In this document: piece by piece, positions 16,782-25,056 of the stretch
Layout: every line of letters starts with the position of its first letter
Numbering within the stretch: the first letter of the stretch is position 1
Origin: UBA4416 sp943362175
GTDB lineage: Bacteria; Bacteroidota; Bacteroidia; B-17B0; Aurantibacillaceae
NCBI GenBank assembly: GCA_943362175.1
Contig: CALRIU020000014.1
Location: 70,156 to 134,155 of the forward strand
Direction: 5' to 3'
Length of the DNA stretch: 64,000 nucleotides
Program-made: the position numbers and the translations under genes
The notes under the pieces: model-generated
What the model saw: only the letters and a program-made list of their open reading frames with translations
The model's database searches: none
What the model was told of the DNA's origin: nothing

Positions 16782-17549
16782 TCAATCCGTGATCAGGTCC
16801 ACCGCTGTTTCCAGAGGATCCCCCAGGCGCCTGTATTTTTTCTTGAGCATGAACATCCTGACATCTTTGCTCACCTCACGTACATTCACCGCCACACCGA
16901 AGGAGATGAAAGGGCCATCGAAGCGGGATCCCGGAACCTGGTTGATGATGGTACGCCGGTAGCCTCCCGTAAAACGCACGCCTACCCAGCGAATGGGCTT
17001 GAATGTTCCTGACGCGCCCAGGTCGATCAGGGAAACAAAACCGCTCCTGGTGTAACTCTGCTCGTCGGTAGGAGAGGTTCTATATCTAAGCGTATTTTTG
17101 CCAAAGCAAAATTCAAAAGGAATCCCGAGGGTAAAGAAGCGGGAGTTGTGATAAATAAACTCAATGTTCATGCTGCCGTAGTGGAGCTTCAGCCTCCGGT
17201 CGAAGTAGGTGCCATTCTCCGTTTTGGAATACCCGCTCAGCTCATCGTTGAGCCGGTAGTAGCCAAGGGTAAAGCGGATTTTCTCTTTTAACAGAATGCC
17301 GGCATCAATTCCGTCGATGTTATACGAGTCGCCCCTGTAAAAAGAGATCTTATTGTCGATCCTCAGCTGCGGCCTGAAGAGCCTGGGCTTCATAATGGAA
17401 ACCGAATCCTTCCTGAACTGCGCCTTGCTGTATTTTTTCTTAGGCTGTTCCTGTTTTTTTTGGTTTGCCGTAGCGGGTTTTTCCTGTGCCGGGAGCGAAG
17501 TCACGCAGGCAATTGCGAAAGCTATGTAAAAGAAAAATCTCAAGGTCAT
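16782..17549 (-). CDS. Predicted outer-membrane beta-barrel protein
   Basis: 255 residues: signal peptide (1-22, SLPAQ), a lysine/glutamine-rich periplasmic stretch (25-50), then alternating amphipathic strands rich in Tyr, Arg and Gly (IDNKISFYRGDSYNI, IRFTLGYYRLNDEL, LHYGSMNIEFIYHN, VGVRFTGGYRRTI). No named family recognised. Its ATG follows the stop of the AI-2E gene with no gap (TAA then ATG), so translation is likely coupled and the pair works in one membrane function. Confidence 0.65.
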   Translation of the reverse strand: MTLRFFFYIAFAIACVTSLPAQEKPATANQKKQEQPKKKYSKAQFRKDSVSIMKPRLFRPQLRIDNKISFYRGDSYNIDGIDAGILLKEKIRFTLGYYRLNDELSGYSKTENGTYFDRRLKLHYGSMNIEFIYHNSRFFTLGIPFEFCFGKNTLRYRTSPTDEQSYTRSGFVSLIDLGASGTFKPIRWVGVRFTGGYRRTIINQVPGSRFDGPFISFGVAVNVREVSKDVRMFMLKKKYRRLGDPLETAVDLITD

Positions 17550-18665
17550 TTATGAGTTAGGTTTTCTTCCCTGGTTCATGGGGTTGAAAAATCCTATTTT
17601 ATTCAGTAGTAGTTTCACAACATTGGTTTCCATCTGGCTTTGTGTCTCCTGGGTAGTCGTCAGGGCTTTATTCGCATAGGCCATATAGAATAATTTCATC
17701 AGGATGATGAAATAGGAAATGAGCAGCGGGCCAAATACCAGCCCGGGTAAGCCGAAGAACTTAAGGCCCATCACGACTCCTAGCACCGTAATTACCGGGT
17801 GTACATCGCCGACACGCTTGGAAACGACCATGCGCACGAGGTTGTCGATATTGCTCAGTACGATAATGCTGTAACCGCTTACAAAAACGCCCTGCCAGAT
17901 CTGGTTATTGGCCAGCAGGAACAGCGATACCGGGAACCAGATGATGGCAGTACCCACCAATGGAATGATGGAAGCAAAGCCCGTGAGCACAGCCCATAAA
18001 CCTGAATCATCCACGCCGGCAATCCGGTAACAGATGTAGGCAAACAGGCCCTGGGCAATGGATACGAGCGGAACGCCGATAGCATTGCTGTAAGTCTGGT
18101 CGACGAGCTCTTTCCCAAAAAGCATGATCTTCGATTTTTTGAAAGGCAGGAAGTGGATGATGCGTGCCTCCATCGTGTTCATGTTGATCAGCAAAAAATA
18201 CAGGAAGAAATACATCATCAGGATATTGCCTACCGCACTGAGCGATGAGCTGAGCGCTCCTCCGGCATTTTCAGCAATAAAGGCTTTTGCTTTGAGGCCG
18301 ATGCTGTCGGCAGAAACGTCGAAAGGCAACTCTTTGAGCTTGTTGGTGAGCTTGTCTACATATTCGGTCAGAATCTCCGGGTGTGCCGCCAGTGAGGTTC
18401 CCTTACTGAAGAGCATACCGATCAGGAAGGTTACCGGGAGCACCACAATGAGAAAGGAAATGATGATGATGATGACCGCGGAGAGGGATTTTTTAAGCTT
18501 CTTCCGTCGGGTGAGGTAATACATGAAATTCTTGAACAGGGCATAGAATACCACGGAACCCAGGAATGCATTCAGGAATTCCTGTAATCCGCAAAAGATG
18601 AAAATGCCCAGTAATAAAATGAAAAATGCGTAAATGTATTTGTTAATGATCTCTTCTGTTCCCAT
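17550..18665 (-). CDS. AI-2E family transporter (paralogue 1)
   Basis: 371 residues with about eight membrane helices in the AI-2E/YdiK/TqsA arrangement: two N-terminal helices, a cytoplasmic/periplasmic block (about 85-140), the conserved SIAQGLFAYICYRIAG and GFASIIPLVGTAIIWFPVSLFLL segments, and GDVHPVITVLGVVMGLKFFGLPGLVFGPLL near the end. The family includes autoinducer-2 exporters and Na+/H+ antiporters; substrate not predictable. A second paralogue is at 25057. Start ATG at 18665. Confidence 0.88.
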   Translation of the reverse strand: MGTEEIINKYIYAFFILLLGIFIFCGLQEFLNAFLGSVVFYALFKNFMYYLTRRKKLKKSLSAVIIIIISFLIVVLPVTFLIGMLFSKGTSLAAHPEILTEYVDKLTNKLKELPFDVSADSIGLKAKAFIAENAGGALSSSLSAVGNILMMYFFLYFLLINMNTMEARIIHFLPFKKSKIMLFGKELVDQTYSNAIGVPLVSIAQGLFAYICYRIAGVDDSGLWAVLTGFASIIPLVGTAIIWFPVSLFLLANNQIWQGVFVSGYSIIVLSNIDNLVRMVVSKRVGDVHPVITVLGVVMGLKFFGLPGLVFGPLLISYFIILMKLFYMAYANKALTTTQETQSQMETNVVKLLLNKIGFFNPMNQGRKPNS

Positions 18666-18823
18666 AAATGGTTATTCTTTGTCTGGTTATATAAATAATT
18701 GTTCCTTGCCTGTGGTCCCCTGCTTCTGCGTGTAAGACCCTGTTTAAAGGTAAATACCGAAGCAATCATTAAATATAGTAAAAAACTGTGGAAACGAATC
18801 CACACTTACTTCCTGTTAATTTT

Positions 18824-18856
18824 TTTGGGATAAAATCCGGGTGGCATTATGTTTTG
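18824..18856 (+). promoter_or_regulatory. Bacteroidota-type promoter for dps and downstream genes
   Basis: TTTG at 18824-18827, a 20-base spacer and TATGTTTT (followed by G) at 18848-18855. The expected start near 18862 leaves a 20-base leader before the dps ATG at 18882. Confidence 0.65.
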
Positions 18857-18881
18857 AGCAGTCTTCTTAAAATCAGATACT

Positions 18882-19364
18882 ATGAAAAAGGATACCGCAA
18901 CTATTGAAAAAATCACAAGCCGCTTGAACGATCTCCTGGCTGCTTACCAGGTCGCTTACTTTAATACACGCTCATCACACTGGATGATCAAAGGCGAAAA
19001 TTTCTTTGAGCTTCACAAGGTATTTGAAACGGCCTACAATGATGCTACGGAAAAAATTGATGAGATTGCCGAGCGTATTCTCACACTGGGGGGCATTCCT
19101 AAAATGTTTGCGACCGATATGATCAAAAGCTCGGTGATCAAAGAAAAGAAAGTTACCGGCGATCAGACGGAATGCGTGAAAGGAATGATCGAAGACCAGG
19201 AGGCACTGGAAGTGCTTGAGAATGACATTGTGAAAATGGCAGATGATGCCAACGATGTGGTGACGGCTGATATGCTTACCAAATACCTCGGTCAGCAACA
19301 GAAAACGAACTGGATGCTTTACCAGTTCCTCAAAAAGAAATCGCACATTGAAGTTAAAAAATAA
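18882..19364 (+). CDS. Dps family ferritin-like DNA-protection protein (paralogue 1)
   Basis: 160 residues. Dps ferroxidase signature split as usual between two subunits: SSHWMIKGENFFELHKVFE with the first His, and DATEKIDEIAERILTLGG with the Asp/Glu pair. It forms a dodecamer that oxidises ferrous iron with peroxide and stores it in the cytosol, protecting DNA. Four bases later a 50-residue membrane protein starts, then YihY: a small stress operon. A second dps is at 55233; the two differ clearly. Confidence 0.92.
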   Translation: MKKDTATIEKITSRLNDLLAAYQVAYFNTRSSHWMIKGENFFELHKVFETAYNDATEKIDEIAERILTLGGIPKMFATDMIKSSVIKEKKVTGDQTECVKGMIEDQEALEVLENDIVKMADDANDVVTADMLTKYLGQQQKTNWMLYQFLKKKSHIEVKK

Positions 19365-19367
19365 GAC

Positions 19368-19520
19368 ATGAACAACCTGTTGTATATCATTGCCGTTGTC
19401 CTGCTGATTGGCTGGGTGCTTGGAGCCTTTGTGTTCACCGTTGGCAAAATAATCCATATACTCCTGGTATTGGCGATTATCGCTTTGCTGATACGCATCA
19501 TCCGGGGAGACAGCGTTTAG
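19368..19520 (+). CDS. lmo0937-type small membrane protein
   Basis: 50 residues: MNNLLYIIAVVLLIGWVLGA, then FVFTVGKIIHILLVLAIIALLIRII and a short charged tail. The two helices and the G-x-(L/I)-IH-x-LLV-x-A motif identify the lmo0937 family of stress-associated membrane peptides. It starts three bases after the dps stop and ends four bases before yihY, so it belongs to that operon. Confidence 0.82.
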   Translation: MNNLLYIIAVVLLIGWVLGAFVFTVGKIIHILLVLAIIALLIRIIRGDSV

Positions 19521-19524
19521 GTTT

Positions 19525-20463
19525 ATGAACCGGTTGGCCTATAAACTGAAAAGGAGAACCCTGAATTTTTTTATTTTAGTGAAGGAAAGCGCTGTTAACT
19601 TTATTGCAGATGATGCTCTCAAGTTCAGCGCTTCCTTGTCCTATTACACCATCTTTTCGATTGCTCCCATGCTCATTATCGCCATTGCCATCGGGAGCTT
19701 TCTCTTTGGCCGCGCGGCGATTGAAGGGCATTTGTTCGGGCAGATCAACAGTATCGTCGGCAACGAGGCCGCCCTTCAGATTCAGGAGATGCTGCGCCAT
19801 ACCACCCTCCGGAAGAGCAATCTGACCGCTACCATTATCGGCGTGGCTGTATTTTTCATTGGCGCCACCGGTGTCTTCGGAGAGATCCAGTCTACCATCA
19901 ACCGTATCTGGGGCCTGAAAGCGAAACCGAAAAAGGGAGTGATCAAGTACCTTGTGAACAGGGTCCTGTCTTTCGCGATGGTGATCTCCATCGGCTTTCT
20001 GATGGTCGTGTCTTTGATTGCCAGCACGGTGATCGGAATTCTCAATGCGAAGCTCAATACGTTTTTGCCAGAGGCCACTTTTGTGATTGTAATTGTCAAT
20101 AACGCTGTTTCCCTGCTCATCATTTCTCTCCTTTTTGCCGTTGTCTTCAAGTACCTGCCCGATTCCATTGTCAGATGGAGAGATGCCTGGATCGGCTCTT
20201 TATTTACTTCTGCGTTGTTCCTCCTCGGAAAGTACCTGATCGGGCTTTACCTGTCTGCCTCTTCCGGCGCCAGTGCCTATGGGGCAGCCGGCTCGGTGGT
20301 GCTTCTCCTGCTATGGGTCTATTATTCGTCTATCCTCCTGTACTTTGGTGCGGAGTTCACCAAAGCCTATGCGCTGAAGCATGGATCCGGCATCTATCCG
20401 AACCTGTTTTCGGTGCGCGTAGAGTATGAGGAAAAGGAAGTGAAGCATGTGCGGCCCTGGTAA
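19525..20463 (+). CDS. YihY/virulence factor BrkB family membrane protein (paralogue 1)
   Basis: 312 residues with six membrane helices. Conserved marks are DDALKFSASLSYYTIFSIAPMLIIAI near the start, GATGVFGEIQSTINRIWGLK, and SAYGAAGSVVLLLLWVYYSSILLYFGAEFTKAYA near the end. The family is often labelled ribonuclease BN by mistake; true function is unknown, with envelope or export roles suggested. Third gene after dps. A paralogue is at 31126. Confidence 0.9.
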   Translation: MNRLAYKLKRRTLNFFILVKESAVNFIADDALKFSASLSYYTIFSIAPMLIIAIAIGSFLFGRAAIEGHLFGQINSIVGNEAALQIQEMLRHTTLRKSNLTATIIGVAVFFIGATGVFGEIQSTINRIWGLKAKPKKGVIKYLVNRVLSFAMVISIGFLMVVSLIASTVIGILNAKLNTFLPEATFVIVIVNNAVSLLIISLLFAVVFKYLPDSIVRWRDAWIGSLFTSALFLLGKYLIGLYLSASSGASAYGAAGSVVLLLLWVYYSSILLYFGAEFTKAYALKHGSGIYPNLFSVRVEYEEKEVKHVRPW

Positions 20464-20506
20464 TTTCCATTAAGGAAAGCATTTTTCATCTTATTCCGCC
20501 GGCTTG

Positions 20507-20538
20507 TTTCTGTTTTTTTAAATCAATCATTACCTTTG
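20507..20538 (+). promoter_or_regulatory. Bacteroidota-type promoter for the iron permease gene
   Basis: Exact -7 element TACCTTTG at 20531-20538, with TTTC 20 bases upstream at 20507-20510. The start would be near 20545, 44 bases before the ATG at 20589. Confidence 0.55.
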
Positions 20539-20588
20539 ATAAACCTCTGCAATCCGGACAGTTTTTTAATTCATTTAACCACATCACT

Positions 20589-21032
20589 ATGAAAGCACTA
20601 TTCGATAAGTTCTCCACTAAAGTCACTGCAGCAGCCGGCAGCCCTCCGGCATTCATTACGGCTTTCGCCATCATCATTGTCTGGGGTATCACAGGCCCGC
20701 TGTTCAAGTTTTCAGATACCTGGCAGCTGGTCATTAATACGGGCACCACCATCATTACCTTCCTCATGGTGTTCGTGATCCAGCAGTCGCAGAACAAAGA
20801 TACCAAGGCCCTGCACCTGAAGCTCAATGAGCTCATTGCCTGTAATAAGCTGGCCAGTAACCGCCTCATCGATATCGAAGATCTTACCGCCGATGAGATC
20901 GAAGTGTTGAAGAAATATTATGTAGAGCTGGCTAAGCTCTCCGCCAAGGAGAAAAGCATTCACAGCACACACTCCATCGATGAAGCCAAAGAGAATCATG
21001 TGGGGAAGGTAAAGCACCGGAGCGGCACCTGA
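20589..21032 (+). CDS. Low-affinity iron permease family protein
   Basis: 147 residues. Two membrane helices (FITAFAIIIVWGITGPLF and LVINTGTTIITFLMVFVIQQSQNKDTKALHLKLNELI) match the bacterial low-affinity iron permease family related to yeast Fet4; the TTIITFLMVFVIQQSQNKD motif is diagnostic. The C-terminal third is a charged cytoplasmic helix. Its place near Dps and TspO fits iron and oxidative stress handling. Own promoter and terminator. Confidence 0.9.
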   Translation: MKALFDKFSTKVTAAAGSPPAFITAFAIIIVWGITGPLFKFSDTWQLVINTGTTIITFLMVFVIQQSQNKDTKALHLKLNELIACNKLASNRLIDIEDLTADEIEVLKKYYVELAKLSAKEKSIHSTHSIDEAKENHVGKVKHRSGT

Positions 21033-21050
21033 TCCATACAGCTAAAAACA

Positions 21051-21083
21051 AAAAACCTTCTATCTGATGATAGAAGGTTTTTT
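21051..21083. terminator. Bidirectional hairpin terminator
   Basis: Perfect 14-base arms AAAAACCTTCTATC and GATAGAAGGTTTTT around TGAT, between two convergent genes. Confidence 0.9.
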
Positions 21084-21104
21084 GTTATCGGGAAAAGTGA
21101 AGGA

Positions 21105-21344
21105 TTAACGGATTTCACAATCCCTGGAATAATTACCGAAAGCGTCAGAGCCTGTACTTTCCTGGTCGTTGCAACGGGATTCGGCGCGGGCACGTGTATC
21201 TTTGAACGTATACTCACCATCGTCGGTAGACACAGAGGTAGAGCTACCTGTTCTTGTTTTCTGACATTCACATTTGTATTCTTTTTTGCACGATGCAAAA
21301 CTTAAGGTTAACAGAGCTACAACAGCAATGATTGACTTTTTCAT
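21105..21344 (-). CDS. Small secreted Cys-containing lipoprotein
   Basis: 79 residues: lipoprotein signal (MKKSIIAVVALLTLSFASC) then KKEYKCECQKT, a Ser/Thr/Asp-rich middle and SRC-N-DQEST with a final DCEIR. After the lipid Cys four cysteines remain (KCEC, SRC, DCE), enough for two disulfides. Family not recognised. Convergent with the iron permease gene. Confidence 0.7.
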   Translation of the reverse strand: MKKSIIAVVALLTLSFASCKKEYKCECQKTRTGSSTSVSTDDGEYTFKDTRARAESRCNDQESTGSDAFGNYSRDCEIR

Positions 21345-21569
21345 GGTTTTGTTTTTTTATTTGTTTATACCTTTCATTTACAAAAGCAAATGCCAATGCC
21401 GGCCTGTTCCCTGAGTACCTGATCAGGATCTTAAAATCCTGATTTTCATTCTTTTTTGCCCATGCTGTGTGGTTTCCGGGCCTTTCCTGTACAACTTTTT
21501 CTACATAAAGCGCGTGGCTGTCTAGGGAAAAACCGTGTGGCAGCGTTTTTTTTGTATCTTTATCCTGTT

Positions 21570-21986
21570 ATGATAAAGGATTATATATTAATCGCGGAGG
21601 ATGACGAGGACGATCAGTTTTTATTGAAATCGGCATTCAGTGAGATAGAGTATAACATCGACCTGGTATTCGTGAACAATGGCATCGACCTTTTGAATCA
21701 CTTCAACAACGTGGATAACGGAAACATACCCAGGCTACCGCTTCTTCTTGTCGTTGACCTTAATATGCCCAAAAAGAATGGTAAGGAAGCCATCCGGGAG
21801 CTTTCTGCGAGAACCTATTTCAGGGATTTTACAACAATCGTTTTTTCGACAACGAGCAACGATGCCGAAAAAAATAAATGCCGGGAATTGGGAATCAATG
21901 ATTTTTTTGTGAAGCCTTCTAACTATAAGGATTTGATAGAAGTCGTGAATACCTTTAAAACACTGGCCGTTTCGGCCGACCGTTAG
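21570..21986 (+). CDS. Single-domain response regulator (Rcp1-like receiver)
   Basis: 138 residues, one receiver domain: AEDDEDD (9-15), D63 (LLVVDLNMPKKNG), T/S at FSTTSN and K115 (FFVKPSN). The DLNMPKKNG stretch marks the Rcp1 class that pairs with phytochrome-like kinases carrying SHDLQEPLRKI, several of which are in this window. No output domain, so it is a phosphorelay shuttle. Start chosen at the ATG at 21570 just before the receiver. Its stop overlaps the convergent gene by four bases. Confidence 0.88.
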   Translation: MIKDYILIAEDDEDDQFLLKSAFSEIEYNIDLVFVNNGIDLLNHFNNVDNGNIPRLPLLLVVDLNMPKKNGKEAIRELSARTYFRDFTTIVFSTTSNDAEKNKCRELGINDFFVKPSNYKDLIEVVNTFKTLAVSADR

Positions 21987-22678
21987 AAAAACTGTGAAAG
22001 CTTAAGCTTCAGGTTTTCGATAATGCTTACCTTTTTGTCTTCGTGAAACACTTTGGATGTCAGTAATGTATTGGCAACCACCGGTACAAGGTTTTTTACC
22101 AGGAAGCCTGAATTTTTCAGAATGAATTTTTTCAGGACAAAATCCATGGCGCTGGTCAGCAGGATGCGCGGCACTTTCGGACCTTTATGGGCGTTTTCGT
22201 CAGGGATAAAATTACCTTTGATCTCGTCCATTTTTTGTTTCAGCTCATCCATACTTGTTTTCAGGCGCTCTTCGGAAGCAGCTACCTGGGCATGAATAAG
22301 ATCCTGCTCTTTGAGCATTTCATCATAGTCATCCATTGTTTTGCTGACTTTGAGCAGGATCGTGTTTTTCAATTTATTTTTAGCGATCTTATTTCTCAGG
22401 ACCAGGTATAAGCCCAGCACGAAAAAATAAAACAGGCCCACGGTAAAGAAACCGTAAGTCCTGGATTCAAACAGCTCGCTTAAATAATAAGCCAGTCCGA
22501 AATTGATGAACAGGAAAGAAAACAGGCCGAACAGGGCGATGAAGCCGGCACTGATCCCACTCGAGATCACATTGGTGATGCGTTCATAAACTTCGAGCTT
22601 TACCGATTTCGATTGTAAGTGAATATACTCGCGGGTATTTGTATAAACGTCCTGAATGATATCGCCTGTTTTTTCCAT
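21983..22678 (-). CDS. Phage-holin-superfamily-like membrane protein with coiled coil
   Basis: 231 residues: an N-terminal amphipathic helix (TREYIHLQSKSVKLEVYERITNVISSG), two membrane helices (about 38-62 and 72-94) in the arrangement of the putative actinobacterial holin-X/YqjE-type proteins, a long coiled coil (about 108-150, EERLKTSMDELKQKMDEIKG) and a C-terminal region with hydrophobic stretches. Not a phage lysis gene by context; such proteins accompany YtxH and stress genes, as here. Its stop overlaps the opposite response regulator stop. Confidence 0.6.
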   Translation of the reverse strand: MEKTGDIIQDVYTNTREYIHLQSKSVKLEVYERITNVISSGISAGFIALFGLFSFLFINFGLAYYLSELFESRTYGFFTVGLFYFFVLGLYLVLRNKIAKNKLKNTILLKVSKTMDDYDEMLKEQDLIHAQVAASEERLKTSMDELKQKMDEIKGNFIPDENAHKGPKVPRILLTSAMDFVLKKFILKNSGFLVKNLVPVVANTLLTSKVFHEDKKVSIIENLKLKLSQFF

Positions 22679-22704
22679 AGGTTCTGTATAGTTGTTTGAA
22701 TAAA

Positions 22705-22739
22705 AATAAATCCTGTATGAATATCATACAGGATTTATT
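22705..22739. terminator. Hairpin terminator after the YtxH gene
   Basis: Perfect 16-base arms AATAAATCCTGTATGA and TCATACAGGATTTATT around a three-base loop. It lies beyond the YtxH stop (minus strand) and before the holin-like gene, so it either ends or attenuates transcription between them. Confidence 0.8.
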
Positions 22740-22752
22740 TTTCTGGTGAAAA

Positions 22753-23022
22753 TTAAGATAAAGCTTGTTTGGTATGTTCAATACCGGCTTTCACTTCTTT
22801 TTTTGCACCGTTAGCATGAGTTCTGATTTCTTCAGTCGCATCAGCTAATTTTTCTTTTCCTTCAGAAATAAAATCTGTGAGCTTATCACTCAGGTCACTG
22901 ATTGTATCCTTGATAGAAGCACGTGTATCGCTTCCTTTTTGTGGAGCTAATAGCATCCCTACTGCTACGCCTGCTGCACCTACAGCTAAAAGGCCTAAAA
23001 TTGTTTTTGCACCGCTGGTCAT
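22753..23022 (-). CDS. YtxH domain-containing protein
   Basis: 89 residues: an N-terminal glycine-rich membrane helix ILGLLAVGAAGVAVGMLLAPQKGSDTR, the classical YtxH motif, then a lysine/alanine/glutamate helix (about 35-85) like a small coiled coil. General-stress association is known for the family; molecular role unknown. Followed by a strong hairpin terminator. Confidence 0.88.
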   Translation of the reverse strand: MTSGAKTILGLLAVGAAGVAVGMLLAPQKGSDTRASIKDTISDLSDKLTDFISEGKEKLADATEEIRTHANGAKKEVKAGIEHTKQALS

Positions 23023-23162
23023 GATTTTAAGTTTTAAGTTGGTTTTTAATTTAGTTACTGAATAGGTTATAAAGTAATGCCATATAAGCTCTCCTCAAAT
23101 TTTAGATAAATTAGGTTAAAAATTGGGGATTGAATTTTTTAATGTAGATATTTATACACGTC

Positions 23163-23522
23163 ATGAACGCCGATTCTATTAAAATAATTATCATCGATGA
23201 TGAGCCGGATCTGTGTTTTCTGCTATCGGGAATGCTGAGGTCTTATGGCTACCAGGTGACGTATTTTAATACACTTCAAAGCGGCATCGAGGGCGCTATT
23301 GCTGATCGGCCGGATTGGGTGATCGTCGATAATAATCTCCCGGACGGCCTTGGCTGGGAAGGCGCCAACGAGATCCTGAAAACGCATGAAAGCACGCATA
23401 TCATCAAAATCAGCGCTAATCCAGATTCTCCGCGTACCGATAACCGTTACAACATTCATTACCTCATTAAGCCAATACGGGTTCAATCTATCGTTGAGCT
23501 GATCGATCAGAACCGGGACTAG
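23163..23522 (+). CDS. Single-domain response regulator
   Basis: 119 residues, a lone receiver: IIDDEPD (10-16), acceptor D56 in WVIVDNNLPDGLGWEG, S84 and K103 (YLIKPIR). The DNNLPDGLGW loop is typical of CheY-like domains in Bacteroidota. No output domain. Preceded by the divergent YtxH gene with 140 bases between; ended by a strong terminator. Confidence 0.87.
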   Translation: MNADSIKIIIIDDEPDLCFLLSGMLRSYGYQVTYFNTLQSGIEGAIADRPDWVIVDNNLPDGLGWEGANEILKTHESTHIIKISANPDSPRTDNRYNIHYLIKPIRVQSIVELIDQNRD

Positions 23523-23571
23523 CTCCGGTGTGTTGAGCGGGTGGCTTTAACTCCGCTCAGCCACCAAAAAT

Positions 23572-23604
23572 AAAAAGCGTCACGAACCATCGTGACGCTT
23601 TTTT
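23572..23604. terminator. Bidirectional hairpin terminator
   Basis: AAAAAGCGTCACGA and TCGTGACGCTTTTT around a four-base loop, between the response regulator (+) and the PqiA-like gene (-). A weaker hairpin GGTGGCT/AGCCACC precedes it. Confidence 0.88.
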
Positions 23605-23625
23605 CATCATTCAGCGAGGAACTGT

Positions 23626-25047
23626 TTAAGGATTTGCCGGTGGAACATTGCCGCCTCCGCTTAGCGCCTGTTTCTTTTTATTCAGGAAGAGCTTGTTGAC
23701 GTGAAGCTTTTGTGCATAGTATTTCAGTCGGCTTCCTAATTTTTCTTCCGAAGTGATTTTCTTAAGAATCACACCCAGGATCAGTCCAAAGATCACATAA
23801 GCAATGAAGAGGATAAAGCCCGGTTGCAGGGATGTTTCGCTGGTTCCGATAGCACCCAGCGTTTTTCCCTTATCATTGAAGTTATGGATCTGGTTCTCGA
23901 GGATGCCTTTGAAACCGATGTAAGCCATGAAAATGGCAACGACCATCACATCGGCCATCGACCACTTTCCGGATTTGAAGGCGAAGAAATAAATGAACTT
24001 GTTTTTTTTCCACTTTTCATTTCCGAGTAAGTAGATTTTGGTAGAGATCAGTTTTGTAATTGGAAAGATCACGCTGAAGATCAGGATCAGGATTCCGACA
24101 AAGATGGAATCGGCTTTTCCGGCCGTTACCAGGATATGTACCACATCGAGGATACTTTTGCTTTGGAAGAAAATGACCTGGTCGTGGAACATGATGTGAG
24201 AGCCAATAAGGTCGAAGCTCAGTTCTTTAATGCGAGCGTCTATCTCTATCATCGGGGCCATGAGGCCTGTGATCAGAGCCACGAGGGCCAGCAATACAGA
24301 CATCACAAATAAAGGCGTATACATGTTCCGCCTGTTTCTGAAAACGATCCAGAGCAAGAGGTACAGAACGAGGCAGCCAATGATCATAAACGTGTTGGCA
24401 TACGTTTGCTCGTTGAGAAGCCGCGCACGCTTTCCTAATTTTTCATTAAACTCATGGACATCGGTAGATCCGTATTTGGCCATAATGCGCTGAAGCCTCT
24501 CTGCATTGTTGATGCTGTCGTGGGTGGCTTCTGCAAATTCCTTCAGCTTGTCCTGTACAATGAATTTAAGACGCTCCTTGCTGCTGGGCTTTTTTATTTC
24601 ATCGATGATCGTTTGGCTGAATTCAGGGACCTTGCGTTTATAAGCATCCACATCCACAAAGTTTTTTACGGCAAATTTGGTAACCCGCCCCTTAAACGTG
24701 GTTTGTTTTTTGGTGACCATTTTTTCGGCTTTGGTGAGCACCGCGCCCAGAACGCTGTTCAGCTCCCGTTTCAGGGAGTCCTCCATTTGGGGGGTAAACT
24801 CAAACTCATCAATTTGTTGATTGATGATCCCAAAGATGTTTTCCTTCCACCGGTCTACAGACAGGAGCCCATACTGTACATTGTTGACTTCGCTGTAGTC
24901 CTTGCGCATTTCTGCCCGTTCGTGCGAATAGCTCCTGATCTGGAAGCCGTTCCAAACCGCATATACTAATACAGGTGTGAGGAACAGGACGAGTAGCGCC
25001 TGGTAAAGTCTCTTGTGCTTTGGTGTTTGGAGGGTAGATTCTTCCAT
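23626..25047 (-). CDS. PqiA-like multi-pass membrane protein
   Basis: 473 residues: N-terminal membrane helix (15-33), a long soluble region (about 40-215) with coiled-coil character, then about six helices containing FFQSKSILDVVHILV, IFVGILILIFSVIFPITKLI and FKSGKWSMADVMVVAIFMAYIGFKG. The GKWSMADV segment is the PqiA (paraquat-inducible protein A) hallmark; PqiA proteins act in lipid transport or envelope integrity. The large extracytoplasmic N-terminal part is unusual for PqiA. The C-terminus is basic and proline-rich. Ten bases separate it from the AI-2E gene upstream, so they form an operon. Confidence 0.75.
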   Translation of the reverse strand: MEESTLQTPKHKRLYQALLVLFLTPVLVYAVWNGFQIRSYSHERAEMRKDYSEVNNVQYGLLSVDRWKENIFGIINQQIDEFEFTPQMEDSLKRELNSVLGAVLTKAEKMVTKKQTTFKGRVTKFAVKNFVDVDAYKRKVPEFSQTIIDEIKKPSSKERLKFIVQDKLKEFAEATHDSINNAERLQRIMAKYGSTDVHEFNEKLGKRARLLNEQTYANTFMIIGCLVLYLLLWIVFRNRRNMYTPLFVMSVLLALVALITGLMAPMIEIDARIKELSFDLIGSHIMFHDQVIFFQSKSILDVVHILVTAGKADSIFVGILILIFSVIFPITKLISTKIYLLGNEKWKKNKFIYFFAFKSGKWSMADVMVVAIFMAYIGFKGILENQIHNFNDKGKTLGAIGTSETSLQPGFILFIAYVIFGLILGVILKKITSEEKLGSRLKYYAQKLHVNKLFLNKKKQALSGGGNVPPANP

Positions 25048-25056
25048 AGTATGTTA

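Noticed and set aside
21983..22678. Prophage lysis gene (holin)
   Set aside because: No phage neighbours; long coiled coil and stress-gene context argue for a housekeeping membrane protein.
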